Position numbers and translations under genes: made by a program. Below are positions 47,751-55,828 of a DNA stretch of 64,000 bases, in pieces (positions within the stretch are counted from its first letter, which is position 1; each line of letters opens with the position of its first letter). The notes beneath the pieces were generated by a model. It saw only the letters and a list, made by a program, of their open reading frames with translations. It was not told the DNA's origin and did not search any database. Source of the stretch: Streptomyces albofaciens JCM 4342 (lineage in GTDB: Bacteria; Actinomycetota; Actinomycetes; Streptomycetales; Streptomycetaceae); assembly GCF_008634025.1 (NCBI RefSeq), contig NZ_PDCM01000001.1, forward strand, positions 4,186,501 to 4,250,500. The letters run 5' to 3'.

Positions 47751-48808
47751 GGCCGTACCTCCCGCCGTAAGACCTGGAACCTGCGGGTCGTGGCGAACCC
47801 CGCCGCCCGGTACAGCTGCCCGGCCGGGCTGTGCTCGCCGGTCCACAGGAACCATGCCGTGTGCGCGCCCGCCGCCCGCATCCGCTCCAGCGCCAGGTGC
47901 AGCAGCACCTTGCCCAGGCCGGTGCCGCGCTGGTCGGCCCGTACGCCGAACGGCCCGAACCGCTCGGTCAGCCCTTCGTACGCACCGTGCATCGCCCACC
48001 CCACGACCCGGCCGGCCGGGTCGTGGGCCGTCACGATGCGGTCCGGGGGCGCGCCGGTGTCGAGCGCGTGCCGGATCGTCCGTGGCCAGTCCGGGCCGAA
48101 CTCGTCCTCGGCCAGCCGCAGCAGCCCCACCAGGTCGTCGTCCCGTGGAGTGCCGAAGCGGTAGCCCCCGGCGGCCAGTGCGTCGGCCCGCTGCCGTACC
48201 GCTTCGGGCATCCGGTGGCCGACCAGGCCGCGGTCCATCGCGACGGCTTCGAGCCGGGGCGTGAAGCCCAGGTCCGTCAGCAGCCGGGCGGCCTCCGGAT
48301 AGGCGTCCCGGTCCAGGCCGGGGAGGAAATAGTGCGGGGTGTACGAGGCGAAGTCGACGCGGGTACGGCCGTGTCCGGCGAGCCAGCCGAGCACGCCGGT
48401 GAGCAGCCGGCGCCCCAGCCCGGCGCGGCGGACGGCCGGATCGACGAAGAAGAACGGGATCCAGCCCTGCTCCGGCTCCAGATCGCTCCCGCCCACCGGC
48501 ACCCTCCGGCGAACCCCGTACGCGGCGCCGACCACCTCGCCGTCCCGCACGGCGACGCGCAGGCCCGCCGGGTCGAAGTTCGGGTCCAGCAGGACGTGGC
48601 GGCGGAACCGCTCCCGAGTGACGGGGTCGTACGGGACGCTGCGCGCCCACGCCGAGACGAGCGGGGCACCGTCGCCGGGGGCGAAGGTCCGGACTCGGAC
48701 TTGGCCGGTGGGCGATCCACCATCCAGCCGGGACCGCCCGTCCCGTCCACCCGCTCCCTCCCAACCGTCCCGCCCGCCCGCGACGCCGGGGGGCACCGGC
48801 CCGGTCAC
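47747..48808 (-). CDS. Double-GNAT-domain N-acetyltransferase
   Basis: A 353-residue protein with two GNAT folds. The first (about 35-190) has FFVDPAVRRAGLGRRLLTGV; the second (about 210-345) has FGVRADQRGTGLGKVLLHLAL, both with the acetyl-CoA loop pattern R-x-x-G-x-G. The second ends with RAAGFATTRRFQVLRRE. It is translationally coupled to the SRPBCC gene before it (GTGA) and the binding protein after it (ATGA), so it belongs to the transport operon. It may acetylate the imported compound or a derived amine. GTG 48808 is dictated by the overlap. Confidence 0.88.
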   Translation of the reverse strand: MTGPVPPGVAGGRDGWEGAGGRDGRSRLDGGSPTGQVRVRTFAPGDGAPLVSAWARSVPYDPVTRERFRRHVLLDPNFDPAGLRVAVRDGEVVGAAYGVRRRVPVGGSDLEPEQGWIPFFFVDPAVRRAGLGRRLLTGVLGWLAGHGRTRVDFASYTPHYFLPGLDRDAYPEAARLLTDLGFTPRLEAVAMDRGLVGHRMPEAVRQRADALAAGGYRFGTPRDDDLVGLLRLAEDEFGPDWPRTIRHALDTGAPPDRIVTAHDPAGRVVGWAMHGAYEGLTERFGPFGVRADQRGTGLGKVLLHLALERMRAAGAHTAWFLWTGEHSPAGQLYRAAGFATTRRFQVLRREVRP

Positions 48809-49323
48809 CGCTCCTGCCCGACGCCCGCGGGCGGTCCTTCCTGTGGGCCGAGGACCGGCTCGAACGCCTCCGTATAGCCGTCGAACAGGGGCTGCCAGTC
48901 CGGGGCCTGGGCGGGGCCGTCGGTCAGCCTCGCGAGGCAGACCTGCCAGCCGGCCGCGTTGCGGGCCGCCGTGCCGGGAGCGCAGCGGTAGGTGAACACG
49001 AGGAGGGTGTCGCCGTCCGGCCGCGGTGACAGTTCGAACCGCAGCGTCTCGGCTCCCCAGGTGTACGCCAGCAGACGGGGCCGGTCGGCTTCCAGGACCT
49101 CACCCGTCAGCGCGGGGCCCTCGGCCCCGGGGAAGGTGAACGTCAGCGGGGCACCGGCGGACCACGGCTCCGTGCCGCCGGCGGCGATCGCGCTCGGGAA
49201 CCACCCGGCCAGTTCCTCGCGGTCCGTCAGCGACCGCCACACCGCCTCGGGAGGCCGCGGGAGCACCCGCTCGAAGCGGAGCACCGGCCGGGCGCCTTCC
49301 AGGTACAGCGTCGCGTTGTCCAT
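48805..49323 (-). CDS. SRPBCC / AHSA1-like protein
   Basis: A 172-residue START-like small-ligand-binding protein. The AHSA1 pattern is clear: FERVLPRPPEAVWRSLTD, then EELAGWFPSA, PRLLAYTWGAETLRFEL and a closing helix GWQVCLARLTD. ATG 49323 (MDNATLY) follows AGAGGA at about six bases; the upstream part of the open frame looks non-coding. It is the first gene of the operon with the GNAT, binding protein and two permeases. It could bind a lipid-like or aromatic ligand; no catalytic role can be read. Confidence 0.88.
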   Translation of the reverse strand: MDNATLYLEGARPVLRFERVLPRPPEAVWRSLTDREELAGWFPSAIAAGGTEPWSAGAPLTFTFPGAEGPALTGEVLEADRPRLLAYTWGAETLRFELSPRPDGDTLLVFTYRCAPGTAARNAAGWQVCLARLTDGPAQAPDWQPLFDGYTEAFEPVLGPQEGPPAGVGQER

Positions 49324-49468
49324 CGGCGTCCTCTCGTCCAGACCCGTACGAGCCGGCAGGGCCATGGTCCCCGCCTTCCGCCCAGGCTCCAACACCTCCC
49401 GCGTCACGGGCCGAAGGACGTGCACGCCGACGGCGATCGGCCGCCGTCAATCCCCCGATCGGGTCCGC

Positions 49469-50149
49469 TCATGCTCCACTCAGGCGCATCACCCGCTCCG
49501 CCAGCTCACGGGGGCGGCTCAGGAACGCGCAGTGGCCGCCGTCCATCTCCTCCGGCTCGATGCTCAGCCGCTCCCGCACCAGGCCGCGGAGCCACCCGGC
49601 GGGGAAGAGCTGGTCGTCGCGGCAGAGCAGGAACGAGGTCGGCACCTCCGGCCAGCGGTCGAGCGGCCACGGACGCCCGAAGGGGCCGCCGGACTGCGCC
49701 CGTCCCCGGGCCGCCGACTCGGCCGCCAGCTCCGGTGGCACATCGTGGAAGAAGAGCACGCTCGCGTCCGGCGGGCCGCCGTCCAGCCGCTCCCGCTCGG
49801 CCATCACCGCACTGTGGCCGGTGTTCTCCCACCAGTCGCCCGGTGGTTCGCCGGGCGCCGGCAGCATGGCCGCCACCAGCACCATCCGCGCCACCGGTAT
49901 CCGTTCGCACACCAGCGGCGCGGTGAACCCGCCCAGTGAGTGGGCGACGAGGACGATGTCCGTACGGCCCGCGGCCGCCCGGACCACCGCGTCGGCGTAC
50001 TCGGCCAGGCCCGCCGACGGGTCGTCGTTCGGCAGGTCCACCGCGACCGCGTCATGGCCGTGGCGCCGCAGCTCGTCCCCGACCAGCTGCCAGTCCCAGG
50101 GGACGCCCCCGGCCCCCGGGACGATCACGTAACTCTTCTTGCCCGCCAT
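49469..50149 (-). CDS. Alpha/beta hydrolase
   Basis: A 226-residue alpha/beta-fold hydrolase. It opens with VIVPGAGGVPWDWQLV (oxyanion strand), has the nucleophile elbow VAHSLGGF, LLCRDDQLFP with a likely acid, and the histidine in DGGHCAFLSRP. The family includes esterases such as methylketone- or salicylate-ester-type hydrolases (MES-like), which have this short length. No signal peptide. ATG 50149 follows a long G-rich purine tract. It stands alone between the SRPBCC operon and the polyol operon; the tandem repeat at 50245-50350 is upstream of it. Confidence 0.88.
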   Translation of the reverse strand: MAGKKSYVIVPGAGGVPWDWQLVGDELRRHGHDAVAVDLPNDDPSAGLAEYADAVVRAAAGRTDIVLVAHSLGGFTAPLVCERIPVARMVLVAAMLPAPGEPPGDWWENTGHSAVMAERERLDGGPPDASVLFFHDVPPELAAESAARGRAQSGGPFGRPWPLDRWPEVPTSFLLCRDDQLFPAGWLRGLVRERLSIEPEEMDGGHCAFLSRPRELAERVMRLSGA

Positions 50150-50244
50150 GCCCCTCGCCCCCCTCCGACGCGGCGGCCCGGACCGCTCCGGCAGCTCTCC
50201 GGACCCGCCACCGCATCATGCCGCAGGGGTCTGACAACGGCATT

Positions 50245-50350
50245 GGATCAAGGCGTGACCTGCATGGAGGCGTGTCCTGGAGCAAGGCGTGTCCTGGAGC
50301 AACGCGTCCCCGGATCAAGGCATGACCCGTATCAAGGCGTCACCTGGATC
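50245..50350. repeat. Degenerate tandem repeat, unit GGATCAAGGCGTGACCT
   Basis: Six imperfect copies of a ~13-19-bp unit start at about 50245, 50266, 50279, 50296, 50312 and 50331, followed by a partial GGATC. Third-position changes (GGAT/GGAG, GTGACC/GTGTCC) and one shortened copy are visible. The array lies in the 182-bp gap before the alpha/beta hydrolase and runs into the last ~20 bases of the zinc dehydrogenase gene. No protein-binding role can be inferred from the sequence alone. Confidence 0.65.
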
Positions 50351-51324
50351 TTCCGGCCCTGTCCCGCCTTGAAGCGGTCCATCGCCTCGGCGTAGCGGTC
50401 CAGGGGCAGCCGGTCGCTGATGAAGACCTCCGGGTCCAGGACGCCCGCGGCGAACAGCTCCGCGGCCCGCTCGTAGCTGTGCAGCACGGCCATCGAGCCG
50501 GTGATGGTGATCTCCTGGTTGTAGATCCGGTACGGCTCGATCGTGGCGCGTGTCGCGTAGTCGGAGACGCCGAACTGGAGGAACGTGCCGCCCTTGCCGA
50601 CGCGGCCCAGCCCGTCCTGGATGGCGTGCGCGTTGCCGGTCGCGTCGATGACCACCTCCCAGCCGCGCGGCCGGTCCAGCTCGTCGGCGGAGGCGGCCGC
50701 GTTGCTGCACCCCAACTGCCGTGCGGTGGCCAGGCGTTGCGGGTTGACGTCGAGCATGTCGACGCTCGCCGCGCCGGTGCGCTTGGCCAGCTCCAGCATC
50801 ATCAGCCCCATCGTCCCGGACCCGTAGATCAGCACATGGGTGCCGAGCTGCTGGGAGCGCAGGATGTCGTAGCCCCGCACGGCGCAGGACAGCGGCTCGA
50901 TGAGGGCCGCGTCCTCGGTCCGCACGTGCTCGGGCAGCTGCACGCAGTTCGCGGCGGGCGCGACGGCGAACTCGGCGGCGCCGCCCGCCGTCGTCACGCC
51001 GATGGCGGCCCACCGTTCACACAGGTTGTTGCGTCCGATGCGGCAGTAGTGGCACGCGTGGCAGTACAGGGACGGATCGACGGCGACCCGGTCGCCCTCG
51101 GCCAGACCGGTGACCCCGGCGCCCAGGGCGACGACCGTACCGGCGAACTCGTGACCGGGCACGACGGGCAGCGTCGGCGCGAACTCGCCCTGGAGGATGT
51201 GCAGATCGGTGCCGCACAGCCCGCAGCCCGCCACGTCCACGACGACCTCACCGGGCCCGGGCGCCGGATCGTCGACGGTGGTGACCTCGACACGGCCCGG
51301 GGCGCTGATCACTGCGGCCTTCAT
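50332..51324 (-). CDS. Zinc-dependent medium-chain (polyol) dehydrogenase
   Basis: A 330-residue NAD(P)-dependent alcohol dehydrogenase. Catalytic zinc site: CGLCGTDLH and GHEFAGTV; structural zinc cluster CHACHYCRIGRNNLC with four cysteines; nucleotide loop IYGSGTMGLMMLELAKR. In the layout of sorbitol/xylitol/arabitol dehydrogenases. AGGAG lies seven bases before ATG 51324, which overlaps the permease stop (ATGA). As the last gene of the DeoR-controlled ABC operon it probably oxidises the imported sugar alcohol to a ketose. Confidence 0.92.
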   Translation of the reverse strand: MKAAVISAPGRVEVTTVDDPAPGPGEVVVDVAGCGLCGTDLHILQGEFAPTLPVVPGHEFAGTVVALGAGVTGLAEGDRVAVDPSLYCHACHYCRIGRNNLCERWAAIGVTTAGGAAEFAVAPAANCVQLPEHVRTEDAALIEPLSCAVRGYDILRSQQLGTHVLIYGSGTMGLMMLELAKRTGAASVDMLDVNPQRLATARQLGCSNAAASADELDRPRGWEVVIDATGNAHAIQDGLGRVGKGGTFLQFGVSDYATRATIEPYRIYNQEITITGSMAVLHSYERAAELFAAGVLDPEVFISDRLPLDRYAEAMDRFKAGQGRKIQVTP

Positions 51325-52187
51325 TTCACGGCTCCTAGGGAGAGGCCCTGGACGAGCTTGTCCTGGGCGGTGAACCCGGCGGCGAGCACCGGGAGGGAGA
51401 TGACGGTGGCGGCGGCGCACACCTTGGCCAGGAACAGGCCCTGGCTGGTCACGAACCCGGTCAGGAAGACCGGGGAGGTCCCGGCGACGATGCCGGTGAG
51501 CACCCGGGCGAACAGCAGCTCGTTCCAGCTGAAGATGAAGGAGATCAGCGCGGTGGCCGCGATGCCGGGCAGCGCGACCGGCGCGACGATGCGCACCAGC
51601 GTCGTCGGCAGCCCGGCGCCGTCGATGGACGCCGCCTCCAGGATCTCCGCCGGCACCTCGGCCAGGAAGGAGCGCATCATCCACACCGCGATCGGCAGGT
51701 TCATCGAGGTGTAGAGGATGACGAGCAGCCAGATGTTGTCGAGCATCCGGGTGTTCTGGGCGATCAGGTAGACCGGCAGCAGTCCCGCCACCAGCGGCAG
51801 CATCTTGGTGGACAGGAAGAAGAAGAGCACGTCGCTCCACTTGCGCACCGGCTTGACGGACAGCGCGTACGCCGCCGGGACGGCGAGCGCCAGCACCAGC
51901 AGCGTGGACGCCACCGACGCCGTCAGCGAGTTGAGCAGCGGCGGCCAGGGGCTGACGCCGGTGCCCGCGCCGAAGAACTCCCGGTAGCCGTGCAGCGTCA
52001 GCCCGGCGCCGACGCTCGGCGGGTTGGCGGCCGCGTCCGCCTCGCTGTGGAAGGAGGTGAGCACCATCCACGCCACCGGCAGGAAGAAGGCGATGCCGCA
52101 GAGCCAGGCGGCCAGGCCCAGCAGGCTCCCGGTGCGCCGGCGGCGCCGTCCGGCGGGGGCGGCGGCCCGTACCGCGGTCGCAGTCAT
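51321..52187 (-). CDS. ABC polyol-type permease (MalG-like)
   Basis: A 288-residue membrane permease with six helices, the first at ~22-42 (LLGLAAWLCGIAFFLPVAW). The EAA loop is AEILEAASIDGAGLPTTLVR and the end QDKLVQGLSLGAVK matches the SmoG/MtlG subgroup. It overlaps both its neighbours by ATGA: the MalF-like gene upstream and the zinc dehydrogenase downstream. The ATPase is absent from the operon and is presumably shared (MsiK type). Confidence 0.92.
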   Translation of the reverse strand: MTATAVRAAAPAGRRRRRTGSLLGLAAWLCGIAFFLPVAWMVLTSFHSEADAAANPPSVGAGLTLHGYREFFGAGTGVSPWPPLLNSLTASVASTLLVLALAVPAAYALSVKPVRKWSDVLFFFLSTKMLPLVAGLLPVYLIAQNTRMLDNIWLLVILYTSMNLPIAVWMMRSFLAEVPAEILEAASIDGAGLPTTLVRIVAPVALPGIAATALISFIFSWNELLFARVLTGIVAGTSPVFLTGFVTSQGLFLAKVCAAATVISLPVLAAGFTAQDKLVQGLSLGAVK

Positions 52188-53182
52188 CGGGTGACCTCCT
52201 CACGGAGCAGGGACGAGACGGTACGCAGCGCGAAGGTCGCCACCAGCAGGGAGCAGACCACGACCACGACGCCCTGCGCGGAGGCCCGTCCGTAGTCGTG
52301 CGCCTGGTAGAAGGTCTGGTAGATGGTGTACGGGAGGTTGCCGGTGCCCAGGCCGCCCGAGGTGATGGTGAACACCGCGTCGAAGTTCTGCACGACGTAG
52401 ACCGTGCCGAGCAGTGCGGCCAGTTCCAGGTAGCGGCGCAGGTGGGGGAGGGTGAGGTAGCGGAAGACGTCCCAGGTGGAGGCGCCGTCCACGCGCGCCG
52501 CCTCGACCGCGTCGGCGGGCCGGCTCTGCAGCCCGGCCAGCAGGATCAGCATCATGAACGGCGTCCACTGCCAGATCAGCGCCACCTCGACCGCCGCCAG
52601 CGGCGAGGCGGTCATCCAGTCCGGCTGCGGCGGGTCGGCGCTGCCGAACAGCTTCCATATCCAGGTCAGCGATCCGTTGATCAGCCCGTACGAGGCGTTG
52701 TAGAGCGCGTGCTTCCACAGCAGCGCGGCGGCGACCGGCACGACCAGGAACGGGGTGATCAGCATCGTACGGACGATGCCGCGGCCCTTGAACTTCCGGT
52801 CCAGCAGCAGCGCGAGTCCCAGCCCCAGCACGAGGCTGACCAGCACGACGGTCACGGTCAGCAGGACCGTCGTCCAGATCGCGGAGCGCAGCGCGGGGTC
52901 GGTGAAGACGGCCTTGTAGTTGTCGAAGGCGGCGAAGCCCCGGTTCTCGGGGGCCAGCGCGTTCCACCGCACGAAGGAGATGACCACGGTCGCCACGAAG
53001 GGCAGCTGGGTCACCACGATCAGGAACACCAGGGCGGGCAGCAGCGGCGCGCGGCGCGCCCAGGCGGCGGCGCGGCCGGCCGTACGGGCGCCGCCGCGCG
53101 GCCGGGCCGCGGCGGCGCCGGGGCTCCGCGTCCCGCTCAGACCGTCCCGCTCCTCCCGGTCCTCAACGCTTCGCGTAGGCAC
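52184..53182 (-). CDS. ABC polyol-type permease (MalF-like)
   Basis: A 332-residue permease with a short Arg/Ala-rich cytoplasmic start, then six helices beginning LLPALVFLIVVTQLPFVATV. The EAA loop reads ADAVEAARVDGASTWDVFR. I chose GTG 53182 because AGGAGG lies seven to eight bases upstream; it overlaps the 3' end of the binding-protein gene by 20 bases. The open frame extends to 53656 but that part is antiparallel-frame noise inside the binding-protein gene. It pairs with the MalG-like permease that follows by ATGA overlap. Confidence 0.88.
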   Translation of the reverse strand: MPTRSVEDREERDGLSGTRSPGAAAARPRGGARTAGRAAAWARRAPLLPALVFLIVVTQLPFVATVVISFVRWNALAPENRGFAAFDNYKAVFTDPALRSAIWTTVLLTVTVVLVSLVLGLGLALLLDRKFKGRGIVRTMLITPFLVVPVAAALLWKHALYNASYGLINGSLTWIWKLFGSADPPQPDWMTASPLAAVEVALIWQWTPFMMLILLAGLQSRPADAVEAARVDGASTWDVFRYLTLPHLRRYLELAALLGTVYVVQNFDAVFTITSGGLGTGNLPYTIYQTFYQAHDYGRASAQGVVVVVCSLLVATFALRTVSSLLREEVTR

Positions 53183-54572
53183 GGGCCACCTCCTCCGCCA
53201 GCCGCTGGCTCTTGTCGAGGGCCTCCGGCACGCTCTGCCGCCCGGCGATCGCCGAACTGACCTCGTGCGAGACCTTGGTGCCCAGATCGGAGAACTCGGG
53301 GATGCCGACGAACTGGATGCCGGGCGCGGGCCGCGGCTGCACCCCGGGGTCGTCGGGGCGCGCCGAGGTGATCGCGTTCTTCGTCGCCGCGGCGAACGCC
53401 CCGGACCGGCGCAGGTAGTCGGGGTCGCGGTAGGTCGAGGCGCGCTTCCCGGCCGGCACCTTCGACCAGCCCAGCCGTTCGCCCACCAGCCGCTCGTAGC
53501 CCTTGCCGGACGCCCAGGAGATGAACTTCCAGGCGGCGTCCTGGTGGGTGCTCGCCTTCTGGACGCCCCACGCCCAGGTGTAGAGCCAGCCCGAGCTGGC
53601 CGTCCGCTCGACCGGCGCGGGCGCGTAGCCGACCTTCCCGGCGACCTTGGAGTCACCGCTCTCCAGCGATCCCGCGCCGGCGGTCGCGTCGTACCACATG
53701 GCGACCTTGCCCTGCTGCATGTCGTTAAGGCACTCGGTGTACCCGGCCTGCGGGGCGCCCGCCTCCCCGTGTTCGCGCAGCAGGCCGACGTAGAAGCGGG
53801 TGGCGGCGGTGAACTCCGGGCTGTTGACGCGGGCCTGCCAGTCCTTGGTGAACCAGGTGCCGCCGAAGGTGTTCACCACCGAGGTCAGCGGCGCCGCGAG
53901 CTGCCCCCAGCCGGGCTGGCCGCGCAGGCAGATGCCCTTCATGCCGGGCCGGGCGCCGTCGAGCTTCGCCGCGAGCGCCGCGACCTGCTTCCAGGTGGGC
54001 TTGGGCGGCATCGTCAGCCCCGCCTCCCGCAGCACGTCCTTGCGGTACATCAGGAACGACGACTCCCCGTAGAACGGCTGGGCGTAGACCTTCCCGTCGG
54101 CCGCGGTCAGCGACTTGCGTACGGGGGCGAGCAGGTCCGCCTGGTCGAAGGAGGTGTCCCGCGCGGCCCGCTCGCCGAGCGGGCTCAGCCAGCCGTTGCG
54201 GGCGTAGATCGGGGTCTCGTAGTTGCTGAGGCTGGCCACGTCGTACTGGCCGGCCTGGCTGGAGAAGTCCTGGCTCATCTTGTCGCGCAGGTCGTCCTCG
54301 GGCAGCACGGTGTAGTTGACCTTGATGCCGGTCCGCCGCGTGAAGTGCTCGGCGGTCAGCCGTTGCAGGTCCACCATCTGCGGGTTGTTCACCATCAGGA
54401 CGTTGATGGTGTCCCGGCCCTCGTTGCCGAGATCGCCGGCGCCGCGGTAGCAGCCGCCGAGGGAAAGCGCGACGGCGACGGTGGCGGCCACCAGGCCCAC
54501 CGGGCCGCGGCGCCTGGGACGTACGGCGGACCGCTCGCCGCGAACGGTCCGTCCGGGGGATCGTGCTCGCAC
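53163..54572 (-). CDS. Polyol-type ABC solute-binding lipoprotein
   Basis: A 469-residue lipoprotein with an Arg-rich n-region and lipobox SLGGC (Cys41). The mature start VLMVNNPQMVDLQRLTAEHF, then TGIKVNYTVLPEDDLRDKM and QYDVASLSNYETPIYA, is the pattern of mannitol/sorbitol-binding proteins of the SmoE group. GTG 54572 has GAGAGG upstream at about nine bases. It is the first transport gene of the operon and is separated from the DeoR regulator by 178 bp, so it may also have its own promoter. The twin arginines at 20-22 may not form a Tat signal, as no SRRxFLK pattern follows. Confidence 0.9.
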   Translation of the reverse strand: MRARSPGRTVRGERSAVRPRRRGPVGLVAATVAVALSLGGCYRGAGDLGNEGRDTINVLMVNNPQMVDLQRLTAEHFTRRTGIKVNYTVLPEDDLRDKMSQDFSSQAGQYDVASLSNYETPIYARNGWLSPLGERAARDTSFDQADLLAPVRKSLTAADGKVYAQPFYGESSFLMYRKDVLREAGLTMPPKPTWKQVAALAAKLDGARPGMKGICLRGQPGWGQLAAPLTSVVNTFGGTWFTKDWQARVNSPEFTAATRFYVGLLREHGEAGAPQAGYTECLNDMQQGKVAMWYDATAGAGSLESGDSKVAGKVGYAPAPVERTASSGWLYTWAWGVQKASTHQDAAWKFISWASGKGYERLVGERLGWSKVPAGKRASTYRDPDYLRRSGAFAAATKNAITSARPDDPGVQPRPAPGIQFVGIPEFSDLGTKVSHEVSSAIAGRQSVPEALDKSQRLAEEVARAYAKR

Positions 54573-54750
54573 GGCTCAACACCTCTCTGCTGGGAAAACT
54601 CACCGGCCGGGGCGACCCGCCGGGCGCGGTCGCGGGCACGGCGGACCGCGGGCCCGCACGCCGGCTCCCGTGCGGCCCGTCCTGCGGCGGTCGTGCCGTG
54701 TCGTGCGCACGCCCGTCCGGGCGCGGATTCTCCTCGGGGACGCGTCCTCT

Positions 54751-55512
54751 TCAGGCCCGGAGCACCTGCGGTCCCAGCAGCGTGTACCGATGGGCCTCCG
54801 ACGCGGAGAGGCCGGTGTCCGTGACGATCGTGTCCATGTCGCGTACGGCGGCGAACCGGCAGAAACTGCTCGCGCCGAACTTGCTGTGCACCCCGATCAG
54901 CACCCGCCGCCGCGACGAGCGCACCGCCTGCGCCTTCACCTCGGCGACGGTCGGGTCGGGCGTGGTCAGGCCGTGCTCGCGCGAGATCCCGTTGGCCCCG
55001 AGGAACGCCAGGTCGATGACGAACCCGGCGAGCATGTCCCGGGCCCAGGACCCCACCGCGGCCTGGGTGCCGGACCGCACCCGCCCGCCGAGCAGCAGCA
55101 CGGTGATCGCGTCGGAGGCGGAGACCAGCGACGCGGTGCGCAGCGAGGAGGTCACCACGGTCAGCTGCCGGTCCGCGGGCAGCAGCATCGCCACCAGCTC
55201 GGGGGTGTACCCCTCGTCGACGAAGACCGTCTCGGCCTCGCCGACGAGCTGGACGGCGGCCGCCGCGATCCGCCGCTTCTCCGCCACGTGCTGGGTCTCG
55301 CGCCGGGCCAGCGTCGTCTCGAACCCGGCGCTCTCCACCGGGTACGCGGCCCCGTGCGTGCGCCGGACCAGGCCGCGCCGTTCCAGTTCGCTCAAATCCC
55401 GCCGTACGGTCTCGCGCGCCACCCCGAACTCACCGGCCACGTCCGTGACGTCCACCCGTCCGGCCTGGCGGGCCAGCACGAGGATGCGGTGCTGGCGTTC
55501 CTCGGCTCTCAC
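54751..55512 (-). CDS. DeoR/GlpR-family transcriptional repressor
   Basis: A 253-residue sugar-phosphate-responsive repressor. The N-terminal winged helix (RILVLARQAGRVDVTDVAGE, then RETVRRDLSELERRGLVRR) and the effector domain (DEGYTPELVAMLL, LLGGRVRSGTQAAVG, AFLGANGIS) are typical. GTG 55512 has AGGAG eight bases upstream; the frame beyond is probably untranslated leader. It heads the polyol operon and probably represses it until a phosphorylated sugar accumulates, though the dehydrogenase rather than a kinase follows. Repeated CCCGTTTC(T/C)GCCCG sites lie in its leader. Confidence 0.9.
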   Translation of the reverse strand: MRAEERQHRILVLARQAGRVDVTDVAGEFGVARETVRRDLSELERRGLVRRTHGAAYPVESAGFETTLARRETQHVAEKRRIAAAAVQLVGEAETVFVDEGYTPELVAMLLPADRQLTVVTSSLRTASLVSASDAITVLLLGGRVRSGTQAAVGSWARDMLAGFVIDLAFLGANGISREHGLTTPDPTVAEVKAQAVRSSRRRVLIGVHSKFGASSFCRFAAVRDMDTIVTDTGLSASEAHRYTLLGPQVLRA

Positions 55513-55828
55513 GGCGCACTCCTGCTCGGTTCCCTCGGTTCCACGGCGTTCCGTTCGGTCATCGTCCTGCCCGTTTCTGCCCGGCACCAGGTTTATAGCA
55601 AGCGACCGGGCGCGTTCCGATGCCCGTAACGGCAGAAAACCCGCCCGTTTCCGCCCGCTCGCGAGGCCGTGATCCCGGGCCGGGGCGCGGCGGCCCCGCC
55701 CGTTCGCCTTTCCGGCGGGCCCGTTCACCGGTGCCGGACGCCGGGCCCGATGGCCGGCGTATGGCCGGAACCCGACGCATGACGGACGGACCGGACCGGC
55801 GGCGGCCCGCGGGCCGGGAGCCGGTGCC
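55513..55828 (-). promoter_or_regulatory. DeoR leader with repeated operator-like sites
   Basis: This 316-bp gap lies between the DeoR gene and the stop of the next upstream gene. CCCGTTTCTGCCCG (55570-55583) and CCCGTTTCCGCCCG (55644-55657) differ at one base, and an inverted GGCAGAAAAC (55631-55640) lies between. On the minus strand TATAAA within CTTGCTATAAACC (about 55590-55602) is a good -10 candidate flanked by these sites. An autoregulated promoter is the simplest reading. The part from ~55660 to 55828 shows nothing clear. Confidence 0.45.

Noticed and set aside
50245..50350. Repeat array considered as a CRISPR array
   Set aside because: Units are 13-19 bp, imperfect and contiguous, without constant spacers, and no cas genes are present.
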